Source: Roseilinea sp034431495 (GTDB taxonomy: Bacteria > Chloroflexota > Anaerolineae > J036 > Brachytrichaceae). From it: a DNA stretch of 23,573 nucleotides. Shown one piece after another: positions 1 through 9,798 of this stretch. The notes beneath the pieces are model-generated. The model saw only the letters and a list, made by a program, of their open reading frames with translations, was not told where the DNA came from and made no database searches. Position 1 is the first letter of the stretch. Every line of letters begins with the position of its first letter. Position numbers and translations under genes: made by a program. The stretch covers positions 1 to 23,573 of the forward strand of contig DAOUDB010000123.1 of NCBI GenBank assembly GCA_034431495.1. The letters run 5' to 3'.

Positions 1-675
1 AAGATTGCGCAGGCGCTCGAACTCGGTTACCTCTGCCGGCGTATATGCCGGCGCAGGGAGAGAGAGCGTATCCACGCCGGCGCGCAATGACACCCCAGCC
101 CAGTCTGCCGTGTCGAATCCCAGCACCATCAGCAGCGGCAGAGGCCGGCCAAATGCTTCGATGATCCGGCCCGCGCGCTGAGCAAACAGCACCGCTTCGC
201 TGCGCGGGGCGGCGGCAAACATCACTGCGTCGCAGGCTGTCTCGGCCTGCACGGCCAGATGCGCCACTTCGTTCGCGCTCAGGCGCGCGCCATAGCAATT
301 GGCTATAGCGCGAATAGCCGCCACGACATCTGCGGTCGAAGATCCCAGCCCGCGGCCGGCCGGAATGTTGCTATCGATCTCCAGCCGGCCGCCACAGGCC
401 AGCCCAAAAGACTGCAAGGTTAAGACAGCGGCGCGACGCGCTTTGTCTTTTTGCGGTGGGACAACTTCCAGCGCGCCATCGGGCGCATCATGTGGCGTGA
501 AGCGCGCTTTCGACCAGAACAGCGGGCAGGGCAATGTCAGCAAGCCACGCACAAATGGCGTCGCACACCTGACATGCGGCGCATGAAACAATCCCTGCAC
601 GATTTCTCCGTGATGGCCGGCGCAGAAGCCATACCCAACAGGGCGGGTGACAGGCGCGCAGCTCAGGCGACCCAT
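1..675 (-). CDS. pduX: L-threonine kinase, PduX-like GHMP kinase (3' end cut off by window edge)
   Basis: I translated this by hand from the reverse strand: 225 codons with no stop before the window edge, so the C-terminus is missing. Near residue 20 is a 'GEIVQG' motif like the PduX signature. Near residue 90 is the GHMP-kinase ATP-binding motif 'PAGRGLGSSTADV' (pattern P-x3-G-L-G-S-S). PduX phosphorylates L-threonine to L-threonine-O-3-phosphate, the substrate of CobD, and acts in the cytoplasm. The ATG at 675 overlaps the end of cobD by 13 bp, which implies translational coupling. The neighbours cobD and cbiB use its product in the next two steps, so the context supports threonine kinase over other GHMP kinases. 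The family is usually about 300 residues, so roughly a quarter lies outside the window. The third GHMP motif cannot be checked. Confidence 0.82.
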   Translation of the reverse strand, partial: MGRLSCAPVTRPVGYGFCAGHHGEIVQGLFHAPHVRCATPFVRGLLTLPCPLFWSKARFTPHDAPDGALEVVPPQKDKARRAAVLTLQSFGLACGGRLEIDSNIPAGRGLGSSTADVVAAIRAIANCYGARLSANEVAHLAVQAETACDAVMFAAAPRSEAVLFAQRAGRIIEAFGRPLPLLMVLGFDTADWAGVSLRAGVDTLSLPAPAYTPAEVTEFERLRNL

Positions 676-1787
676 AGCTGTCGGACGGCTGCCACCAGTC
701 GGGCGTTCTCTTCTGGTCGGCGCGTGGCGATGCGCACACAGTCCGGCAAACCAAACGAGGCGCAATCGCGCACTTGCAGGCCGCGCTGCAACAACGCGCG
801 GCGGAATCGCGCGCCGTCGCCCACTTGCGCCAGGAAGAAATGGGTGGAGGATGTCCACACGCGCAGGCCGGCCTGCCTCAAATCACGCTGGAATCCGGGG
901 GTGATATCGGCCAGTTGGGCCAGCGCATCCGTCACATGCGCTTCGTCGGCCAGTGCTGCCAGGCCGGCCACCTGCGCTGCCGCGTTTACGCTCCAGGGAG
1001 GTTGTGTCGCAGCCAGCGCGTGAATGACTTCGGCGCGCCCCACGGCATATCCCAGTCGCAGGCCGGCCAGGGCGTAATCTTTCGTCATCGAGCGCAGGAT
1101 GAGCAGATTGGGCGGTAGCGTGGATACATCCAGACACCGATCCGGCTGCCCAAACACAAAGCGGCGGTAGGCTTCGTCCACAACAAACAGGGTCGTGGCG
1201 TGGCGCGCGGCCAGATCGTTCAGCGCGGTGTCGGGCACAAAAATGCCGGTGGGATTATTCGGGTTACACCAGAACAGCACTGCCGGCTGATGAACACCCA
1301 GCGCGCGCTCAATCTCCTCGATAGCAATCTCGAAATTGCGCGCCGGTGTGGCCACCTGTGCCTGCGTCGCTGCGCCCATCAGGCGAGCCGCGTGCGCGTA
1401 TTCGCCGAAGGTCGGCCCAACGATCAAGGCTGTGCGCTGCGGGTTCAACCAGGCCAGCGCCACCAGCCAGATCAACTCTGACGCGCCGTTGCCGATGAGG
1501 ATGTTGTCAATCGAAAGGCCATGTCGCGCAGCCAACGCGCGACGCAATGCCAGACATGCGCGATCAGGGTAACGCTCTGGCACAACTGAGCGCAGGGCCT
1601 CGATCACGCGCGGCGAAGGCCCGAACGGATTGCTGTTTACACTGAAGTCGATCACATCCTGCGGGCGCAAGCCGGCGCGCTCCAGCTCGCCAAAATCCAG
1701 TGCGCCATGCGCCACCTCGGGCAGGGCGGCGATCTCTGGCCGGGCTTCAGGCAGACATGCAGCGGAAGCAGAGGGGCGCGCGCTCAA
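663..1787 (-). CDS. cobD: L-threonine-O-3-phosphate decarboxylase (PLP-dependent, class I/II aminotransferase fold)
   Basis: CobD decarboxylates threonine phosphate to (R)-1-amino-2-propanol phosphate, the lower-arm linker of cobalamin. With the start chosen here it has 374 residues, normal for the family. Visible motifs are 'NPNNPTG' near residue 178, the Asp of 'VVDEAYRRF' near 204 that contacts the PLP pyridine nitrogen, and 'SMTKDYALAGLRLGY' with the Schiff-base Lys near 236. The open frame extends to a GTG at 1835, but that overlaps cbiB by 52 bp. The TTG at 1787 has GGAG eight bases upstream and overlaps the cbiB stop as TTGA, so I prefer it. Histidinol-phosphate aminotransferase (HisC) is the close alternative by sequence; cbiB on one side and pduX on the other favour CobD. 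Confidence 0.85.
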   Translation of the reverse strand: MSARPSASAACLPEARPEIAALPEVAHGALDFGELERAGLRPQDVIDFSVNSNPFGPSPRVIEALRSVVPERYPDRACLALRRALAARHGLSIDNILIGNGASELIWLVALAWLNPQRTALIVGPTFGEYAHAARLMGAATQAQVATPARNFEIAIEEIERALGVHQPAVLFWCNPNNPTGIFVPDTALNDLAARHATTLFVVDEAYRRFVFGQPDRCLDVSTLPPNLLILRSMTKDYALAGLRLGYAVGRAEVIHALAATQPPWSVNAAAQVAGLAALADEAHVTDALAQLADITPGFQRDLRQAGLRVWTSSTHFFLAQVGDGARFRRALLQRGLQVRDCASFGLPDCVRIATRRPEENARLVAAVRQLWVA

Positions 1788-2791
1788 CGCTTGTTCTCCA
1801 TCAGCCGGCGCGCCGGCGCAATCAACCCGCCACACACAAGCACAGCCAACCAGGCAGCGATTTTCATGACGCGAATCGCGCGCGCGACATCGCGCGGCGT
1901 GGGCCGGCGCAGACCGGCGCCCAGCCGATAATGCGCGACCTTCTCCAGTTCAACGCCGAGCAGGCCGGCCATCATGCTCATAGGGTGTCCGGCGTTCGGG
2001 CTGGCAGTCAGCGTCGCATCGCGCCGCCACACACGCCAACCCTGTCGCAGATCGCAACCGCTCAGACCGCCGGCCAGCCACAATAGCGCTGCTGAAAGAC
2101 GCGCCGGCGCAAGGTTAAGCGCGTCATCCAGGCGGGCGGGAATTTTGCCCAACCATTCCCGTTCAGGGTCACGATAGCCGAGCATGGCGTCGGCGGTGTT
2201 GGCAAAGCGATACGCCCACGCTGCCGGCAAACCGCCCCAGGCGTAATAGCATAGCGGCGCAACCACGCTATCGCACAGATTTTCTGCCACCGATTCGATA
2301 ACTGCTGAACAGACCTGCGCTTCGCTCAATGCGCGGGTATCGCGGCTGACCAGATGCCAGGCCAGACGCCGGCGCGCCTCTTCCAATCCATCGGTTTGTT
2401 GCAGGGCTGCCAGCACTGCTTCGGCGGCACGCGCCAGACCGCGCGCGGAGAAAGCCAGTTTCAACAACCATGCTTCAGCGACGAGGCCGACCAGCGGCCA
2501 GCCAGTTTTGGAGAGGCGGCAACACAGGCGCGTCATTGCGCTGCCGGCGGCGGCTGTGGCAACCAGGCCGGCTGCTGAGAGCGCGCCGCCGTAGATAAAC
2601 GGGCCGGCGCGTCCGGCCCGCGGCGCACGGCTGCGGGCAGCGCCAATCCCACGGCCTATCCAGGCCACAGGATGCCAGACATTCGATGGGTCGCCCGGCC
2701 ACACATCCAGCAGCGCAGCCAGCAACATTACCAACGGCGTGCGAACAATGAACGGCAGGAGAGAGTCAGGGGCACTCGATGGCATGAGCAA
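1784..2791 (-). CDS. cbiB: Adenosylcobinamide-phosphate synthase, integral membrane protein
   Basis: CbiB (CobD in the aerobic-pathway naming) condenses adenosylcobyric acid with aminopropanol phosphate in the cytoplasmic membrane. It has 335 residues, near the usual 310-330. The N-terminus shows the family pattern 'LLAALLDVWPGDPSNVWHPVAWIG', given here only as a pointer: hydrophobic helix, then D-x3-GDP and the WHPV motif. The middle has 'SRDT' and 'ESVAENLCDSVVAPL', both characteristic, and several hydrophobic segments follow. The TTG at 2791 has AAGGTG six bases upstream; the in-frame ATG at 2785 is an alternative with a long 12-base spacer. The stop overlaps the proposed cobD start. It heads the cbiB-cobD-pduX unit. 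I looked for a cobalamin riboswitch in the 127 bp upstream and saw none. Confidence 0.9.
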   Translation of the reverse strand: MLMPSSAPDSLLPFIVRTPLVMLLAALLDVWPGDPSNVWHPVAWIGRGIGAARSRAPRAGRAGPFIYGGALSAAGLVATAAAGSAMTRLCCRLSKTGWPLVGLVAEAWLLKLAFSARGLARAAEAVLAALQQTDGLEEARRRLAWHLVSRDTRALSEAQVCSAVIESVAENLCDSVVAPLCYYAWGGLPAAWAYRFANTADAMLGYRDPEREWLGKIPARLDDALNLAPARLSAALLWLAGGLSGCDLRQGWRVWRRDATLTASPNAGHPMSMMAGLLGVELEKVAHYRLGAGLRRPTPRDVARAIRVMKIAAWLAVLVCGGLIAPARRLMENKR

Positions 2792-2918
2792 TCACCACAC
2801 CTTTGAGAGGCTGAGAGAGATCACACAGTCTGTCGCAATCAGCCGTATCTGCATGGAGCTGCCAGCCTGCCCACAATCGGTTGGAAGTAAGATGCCGGTC
2901 ATGTCACCCATCAGGCGC

Positions 2919-5393
2919 TCATGGTTTCAGGAGCAACGTGCCATCGGCCTGTTGTTGGGCGTCTTCACGTTGCCAGATCAGCGGGTGGTATGCGCCGTTC
3001 AACCACAACGGAATGAAGTCGTCGTAGTGAGGATGAAAGGTGTGTCCACTTTGGCCGGTGGGATGGATGGCGACTGAACGACGCAGGTCGGCGAGATCAA
3101 TGACCAGGCGCACCGAGGGGCCGGATAAAACAGCGAAAGACTCGCTCCGGCCACCGGTGTTGTTGACCGCTGCGGACGCGCCATCGACCGGGTACGGGCC
3201 GCGATTGAAAAGCGCTTCGATCGATGAAATGCCACTGCGCCCCAGCGTCTGGTTGGGGAAGGTCACGGTGTGGGCATTGCCCCATTGCCACTGTTCGGGG
3301 CGCTCGCCAAAACGTTCACCCAGGCGCCGGGCTGTCTGTTGCAAAGCGCGCGTCAGAATCTGGGCGCGGTTTTCCTGCTGGGGAGTATTCACATCATCCC
3401 ACCAGGGCGCTGCCGGGTCTGCCAGCGCATTGCGCACGGCCAGACGGGTTTCAGTCAACACACCGATGACTTCGCCGGCCAACGCTTCGCCCACCTCGTC
3501 ATCGAAGAGGGCATGCGCGAGCTGCGTCCAGAACGTCTCGAAGATCAGGGCAGCGGATGAGTCGCGCCGCGAGACGCGGTCCCATTCGCGCAGCCGACGC
3601 AACAGATCGGCAGCCTGCGGATCATCCGACGTGAAACTGTCCAGTAACGGCAAAATGTCATCGGCGAACACAGAGCGGGCGTCGTTTTGAATGCGCTGCA
3701 TGTCTTCAAGCGACAGGGCCGGCTTTTCATTCAGCAGTTGCAGAATACGCCGGGCGCGAAAGCCGCGATCCCAGTCGCTGCCCAGGAGATGTGGGTAACG
3801 CTGCGGGTCGATCACAGCATTGTTAGCGGTGACAATGACGCCCTCTGGCGGGTTAAAGACAAAGGGCAACTCGTCAAAGGGGATTTCACCAGTCCATTCG
3901 TATTCGCCGGTCCAACCGGGCGCCGGCATGCGTCCATCGCCGGCCGCGCGAATCGGAATGCGCCCCGGCATCTGGTAGCCGATGTTGCCATCTACATCGG
4001 CGTAAACAAAGTTTTGTGAAGGCGCGTCCCAGAAGCGCAGGGCTTCGCGGAACTGTTGCCAGTTGGTCGCGCGGTTGAGGCGCAGCACGCTGGCCAGGAT
4101 TGAACCGGGCTGGAGGGCGGTCCAGCGCAGCGCCATGGGCGGCTCGTCTTTGAGCGCGTCCATCACGTCATTAAGGATCGGCCCGTGGCGGGTGACGCGC
4201 ACGCGCAACACAATCGGCTCCGACTGGCCGGCCACGGCGATGCGTTCTTCGATGATCTGGGCCGGCTCGAAGTGCCCCTGGAATTCGAATTCGTCGGGGT
4301 TGTTCGGGTTGGGGCGCTCGATGAACAGGTCTTGCACATCGGGGCCGACATTGGTCACGCCCCACGCAATGCGACCGTTGTGGCCGATGATGACGCCGGG
4401 CACGCCGACGAATGACACGCCCACCACATCATAGGGACACTGTGCGCTTAGCACACGACAGTGCAGGCCAACCTGATGCCAGATCGAGGGCATTTGAATG
4501 GCCAGATGCGGGTCGTTGGCAAGCAACGGCTTGCCGGTGACCGAACGCGCGCCAGAGACCACCCAGTTGTTGCTGCCGATATCGCTGTCTTTGCGCAGGC
4601 CGATTGCTTCGGCAGCGCGCCGGGTCGTTTGCAGTAAAGCCAGTGCGCTGTCTGCGGAAAGCGTCACGTCGGATGTCGCAGCCGGAGGCAACGCGCCGCC
4701 CGCCGGCGTGTTGACAATGAAAGGCGCGTCGGGTGGATAGGGCGGCACGATTGCATCCATCAGCGCCGGGCCGCCGCGCTGCATCAGCGCCATGCGCGCC
4801 AGCTCCGCTTCCATGTTGCCGCCCAGGTTATAAGCCATCGCTTTGCCCCAGGTAAGCGAGTTTGCCGGCGTCCAGGGTTCAGGCTGCCAGCGCCGGCCAA
4901 TCAAGCCCAGCACACGAAATTCCAACCCAAGTCGATCGGCATTGTTCAGTGCATAAGCGTTCACGCCTGCCGCGTAGCGTTCCAGCGTCTGGCGCAGCTC
5001 TGGGTCGAGTTGGGCAACTTCCTGCGCAACAGTGCGATGCCAGCCCAGTGTGCGGATGAAGCGATCCTGCGCCAAGGCGCTGGGGCCAAACAACTCGGCC
5101 AGCCGGCCCTGGCCGATGCGTCGCCAGAACTCCATCTGAAAGAAACGATCCTGGGCATGCACAAAGCCCTGCGCAAAAAACAAATCTTCGGGCGTATCGG
5201 CGTAAATATGCGGCACGCCAAAGCGATCGCGGATAACTTCAACGCTGCCATTGAGGCCGTTCATCCGCAGCTCCCCGGCAACTTGAGGGAAAGGCTGACG
5301 CACCCACACAACGCCTGTGCCCGCCACCACGACGACCAGGACAACAATCAAGCTGACAACACCCAAAACCAGGCGACGGATGATTCTTCTCAT
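2919..5393 (-). CDS. Penicillin acylase-family Ntn hydrolase, membrane-anchored or exported
   Basis: 824 residues, a normal length for the penicillin amidase family (PF01804), which are precursors that self-cleave into alpha and beta chains. A basic start followed by a strongly hydrophobic stretch (residues about 10-30, rich in Val/Leu) is a signal anchor. The alpha-chain part has 'RDRFGVPHIYA' and 'FAQGFVHAQDRFFQME', typical of the family. The predicted cleavage and nucleophile is the Ser of 'GSNNWVVSG' near residue 274, followed by 'LLANDPHL'. Known members hydrolyse amides, including beta-lactam side chains and acyl-homoserine lactones; substrate cannot be told from sequence. ATG 5393 is preferred over a TTG at 5402; neither has a Shine-Dalgarno sequence. 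cbiB follows on the same strand after 127 bp, with no evident functional link. Confidence 0.9.
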   Translation of the reverse strand: MRRIIRRLVLGVVSLIVVLVVVVAGTGVVWVRQPFPQVAGELRMNGLNGSVEVIRDRFGVPHIYADTPEDLFFAQGFVHAQDRFFQMEFWRRIGQGRLAELFGPSALAQDRFIRTLGWHRTVAQEVAQLDPELRQTLERYAAGVNAYALNNADRLGLEFRVLGLIGRRWQPEPWTPANSLTWGKAMAYNLGGNMEAELARMALMQRGGPALMDAIVPPYPPDAPFIVNTPAGGALPPAATSDVTLSADSALALLQTTRRAAEAIGLRKDSDIGSNNWVVSGARSVTGKPLLANDPHLAIQMPSIWHQVGLHCRVLSAQCPYDVVGVSFVGVPGVIIGHNGRIAWGVTNVGPDVQDLFIERPNPNNPDEFEFQGHFEPAQIIEERIAVAGQSEPIVLRVRVTRHGPILNDVMDALKDEPPMALRWTALQPGSILASVLRLNRATNWQQFREALRFWDAPSQNFVYADVDGNIGYQMPGRIPIRAAGDGRMPAPGWTGEYEWTGEIPFDELPFVFNPPEGVIVTANNAVIDPQRYPHLLGSDWDRGFRARRILQLLNEKPALSLEDMQRIQNDARSVFADDILPLLDSFTSDDPQAADLLRRLREWDRVSRRDSSAALIFETFWTQLAHALFDDEVGEALAGEVIGVLTETRLAVRNALADPAAPWWDDVNTPQQENRAQILTRALQQTARRLGERFGERPEQWQWGNAHTVTFPNQTLGRSGISSIEALFNRGPYPVDGASAAVNNTGGRSESFAVLSGPSVRLVIDLADLRRSVAIHPTGQSGHTFHPHYDDFIPLWLNGAYHPLIWQREDAQQQADGTLLLKP

Positions 5394-5403
5394 AGGGCAC
5401 AAA

Positions 5404-5433
5404 ATGGTAACCGATTGTCGTTGAACTTGCCAA
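5404..5433 (-). promoter_or_regulatory. Possible promoter for the penicillin acylase gene
   Basis: Read on the minus strand, TTGGCA (5428-5433) lies 18 bases from TACCAT (5404-5409). Transcription would begin only a few bases before the ATG at 5393, giving a nearly leaderless mRNA. That fits the absence of a Shine-Dalgarno sequence. The match is by eye only. Confidence 0.3.
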
Positions 5434-5490
5434 CTGACATCGTTCGTGTTTTCTGTTTGTCAGTGCCAGGCGCAGGACGCGCTGAACACC

Positions 5491-5519
5491 TTGACAAATC
5501 TTCAGCAGTCGGCTAGTGG
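5491..5519 (+). promoter_or_regulatory. Possible promoter for the glycoside hydrolase gene
   Basis: A perfect TTGACA (5491-5496) is followed after 17 bases by TAGTGG (5514-5519), a poor -10 match. The start would be about 45 bases before the proposed TTG start codon. The 117-bp divergent gap also carries a 7-bp inverted repeat, ACTGACA at 5433-5439 and TGTCAGT at 5458-5464, that could be an operator. Confidence 0.3.
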
Positions 5520-5570
5520 TTGCCGGGTTGGCACGCAAGGTTTTGCTCGAAAAGGGCGTGGAGGGTTATC

Positions 5571-7769
<2,199 letters not shown>

Positions 7770-7781
7770 GGCAAGAAGATC

Positions 7782-9098
7782 ATGACTACCGCTCCTATGT
7801 CCGCCGTGATTGTCGGCGCCGGCCACCGCGCGCTGACCTATGCCTCCTATGCCCACCATCGACCCGACCGGCTGCGCATCGTCGGCGTGGCCGATCCCAA
7901 CCCGACGCGCCGGGCCATTGCCGCTGCTCAGCACAATATCCCGCCGGAACGCCAGTTCGAGTCGGCCGAGCAACTGACAGCCGCGCCGCGTTTCGCCGAC
8001 GCAGCCATCAACGGCACGATGGATCAGCAGCACGTGCCGACGTCGCTGCCCCTGCTCGAAGCCGGCTATGACCTGTTGTTGGAAAAACCGATCGCCACCA
8101 GCGAAGCCGAGTTGATGCGCCTGGTCGACGCGCAGGATCGGCACGGCCGCAAGATCATGATCTGCCACGTGCTGCGCTACGCGCCGTTCTACGTGGCGAT
8201 CCGCAAACGACTGTTGAGCGGGGAGATCGGCGACATCCTCAACATTCAGATCAACGAACACGTCAGCTACCACCACATGGCGGTCGGCTTTGTGCGCGGC
8301 AAGTGGCGCAACAAAGCTGAGTGTGGCTCGTCGATGCTGCTGGCCAAATGCTGCCACGACCTGGACCTGCTGGCCTGGATGAAGAGCGGCGTGGCGCCGG
8401 CGCGCGTGTCGAGTTTTGGCTCGAACACGCAGTTTCACGCCGAACGCGCGCCGGCCGGCGCGGGCACGCGCTGTCTGCTCGACTGCCCCATCGAGCCGGA
8501 GTGCCTGTACTCGGCGCAAAAACACTACGTCGATCATCCGCAACGCTGGAACTTCTACGTATGGGGCGCCTACGAGAGCGCCGAGGACCCGTCGGCAGCA
8601 GGGCTGACCCGCGAGCAGATGATCGCCTCGCTCAGGACAGACAACCCCTATGGCCGATGCGTCTGGAAGTGCGACAACGATGTCGTCGATCACCAGTCGG
8701 TGATGGTTGAGTTCGAGGACGGCTGCACGGCGACACACAACATGATCGGCGGCGCAGCGCGGGCGCGCCGCAGCATTCACATCGTGGGAACAACCGGCGA
8801 GATCCAGGGCGAGTTGGACGACCAGCGATTCGTAGTGCGTCGCATCGACCCCCGGCCGGGGCGCGAGCACAGCGAGGAGATTGTGGACACCGGAACGCCC
8901 GAGGACGCCAGCGGCGCATTCGGCGGGCATGGCGGCGGCGACCTGCGGCTGGTGGACGACTTCGTCAGTTTCATCCTCAGCGAACAGCCGTCCATTTCGT
9001 GCACCAGCTTGGAGGATTCAGTGCGCGGGCATCTGATCGGCTACAGGGCGGATCAGGCCATGCAAGCCGGACAGGTCATCGAGATTTCCCGCGCGTAA
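7782..9098 (+). CDS. Gfo/Idh/MocA family NAD(P)-dependent oxidoreductase with Cys-rich insert
   Basis: 438 residues. The N-terminal Rossmann fold shows 'VIVGAGHRALTYASY' and an acidic residue after the second strand ('GVADPN'). The 'EKPIAT' motif with its conserved Lys near 102 and 'CCHDLDLLAWM' with a His near 192 are the catalytic signatures of the family. Members oxidise or reduce sugars and cyclitols with NAD(P). An insert carries five cysteines (near 231, 235, 241, 293 and 297) around 'CPIEPEC' and 'CVWKCDND', followed by 'VVDHQSVMVEFEDG'; this pattern recurs in one subfamily and may bind a metal. A purine-rich ribosome site precedes the ATG, and the gene follows the glycoside hydrolase by 12 bp. 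The pair suggests that released sugar is oxidised in the cytoplasm, which is inference. Confidence 0.88.
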   Translation: MTTAPMSAVIVGAGHRALTYASYAHHRPDRLRIVGVADPNPTRRAIAAAQHNIPPERQFESAEQLTAAPRFADAAINGTMDQQHVPTSLPLLEAGYDLLLEKPIATSEAELMRLVDAQDRHGRKIMICHVLRYAPFYVAIRKRLLSGEIGDILNIQINEHVSYHHMAVGFVRGKWRNKAECGSSMLLAKCCHDLDLLAWMKSGVAPARVSSFGSNTQFHAERAPAGAGTRCLLDCPIEPECLYSAQKHYVDHPQRWNFYVWGAYESAEDPSAAGLTREQMIASLRTDNPYGRCVWKCDNDVVDHQSVMVEFEDGCTATHNMIGGAARARRSIHIVGTTGEIQGELDDQRFVVRRIDPRPGREHSEEIVDTGTPEDASGAFGGHGGGDLRLVDDFVSFILSEQPSISCTSLEDSVRGHLIGYRADQAMQAGQVIEISRA

Positions 9099-9104
9099 AG
9101 AGCG

Positions 9105-9725
9105 TCACAACGCGCTTTCAACCTGATTATCAGAATCGCTCGCGCTGGCGGCGTTGTCTGCGCGCGACCACTTCACGTGCCGGAAAGTGACAAAGCGGTT
9201 GACGAAGAAGTTCCACATCATCACGATCACGGCGGCAATGGCTTTGGTCAGGTTCAGGCCAATGACATGACTGTTGAACAACGCCTCGATCGGCCGCTCG
9301 AACAGGAACAGGATCAGCTCGTTGATGCCTAATCCGACCGCGTTGACGATGAGAAAGGTGGGGAAGTGTCGCCAGAACGATGCGCGCGATTCAGGATAGA
9401 CCCACAGAATATTCCAGACAAAGTTGTTGGTGGCCGCCAGCACGAACGCAACGGCAATGGCGAGGGCAGACGACACGCCGAAGCCATACACGAGGATGTT
9501 GAGCATCGCATAGTCGACAATCAACCCCGATATGCCGACGATGGCGAACTTGACGAAGCGCTTGACTTCGTATTTATTGCGACGGGCCATCGCATACAGC
9601 CGGTTGCGCGACGCAGCGTCGGGGTCATGAAAAAACAGGAAGACAACCAACCAGACACTGGCGCGCCAGACCCATTCGCGCATCGCCTTGAAGCGAACCC
9701 TGAAGGTGACAAAGCCGGATTGCAT
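9105..9725 (-). CDS. GtrA-family membrane protein
   Basis: 206 residues from the ATG at 9725. Residues about 45-190 match the GtrA fold (PF04138): 'FVKFAIVGISGLIVDYAML', 'FVLAATNNFVWNILWV', a third hydrophobic helix with 'NAVGLGINELILFLF', and a final helix ending 'MWNFFVNRFVTF'. GtrA proteins are four-helix membrane proteins linked to flipping of polyprenyl-linked sugars for surface polysaccharide; no glycosyltransferase partner lies beside it here. The usual family length is 120-150 residues. The extra N-terminal part includes a Trp/Val/Phe-rich stretch that could be a fifth helix. Internal ATGs at 9683 and 9590 are alternative starts; the latter gives the typical 'MARRNKYEVKRFVKFAIVG' beginning. 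The stop lies 6 bp from the convergent oxidoreductase. Confidence 0.82.
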   Translation of the reverse strand: MQSGFVTFRVRFKAMREWVWRASVWLVVFLFFHDPDAASRNRLYAMARRNKYEVKRFVKFAIVGISGLIVDYAMLNILVYGFGVSSALAIAVAFVLAATNNFVWNILWVYPESRASFWRHFPTFLIVNAVGLGINELILFLFERPIEALFNSHVIGLNLTKAIAAVIVMMWNFFVNRFVTFRHVKWSRADNAASASDSDNQVESAL

Positions 9726-9763
9726 ACCCACCGCAAGTAGTCGATCAGATCAAAGAGCGTAGT

Positions 9764-9798
9764 GGCGCGTATTGCGTGGTGCGTATTGCGTATTGCGT
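9764..9798. repeat. Heptamer short tandem repeat (consensus ATTGCGT, five units)
   Basis: Five contiguous 7-base units: GGCGCGT, ATTGCGT, GGTGCGT, ATTGCGT, ATTGCGT. They fill most of the gap between the GtrA gene and the peptidase gene and touch the peptidase stop codon. The second heptamer array at 22543-22570 has a different unit. Confidence 0.8.

Noticed and set aside
2786..2918. GGCTGAGAGAGATCAC stretch resembling part of a TPP riboswitch, or a cobalamin riboswitch before cbiB
   Set aside because: The rest of the TPP core (CTGATCTGGATAATGCCAGCG-type half) is missing, it is on the wrong strand for cbiB, and no B12-box-like sequence is seen on the minus strand.
9091..9115. GCGCGT...ACGCGC inverted repeat between convergent genes as a shared terminator
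   Set aside because: Only 6 bp with a 13-base loop, overlapping the oxidoreductase stop codon and lacking a T-run; chance is likely in GC-rich DNA.
9764..9798. CRISPR-like direct repeats
   Set aside because: Units are 7 bases and contiguous without spacers; they are simple tandem repeats.
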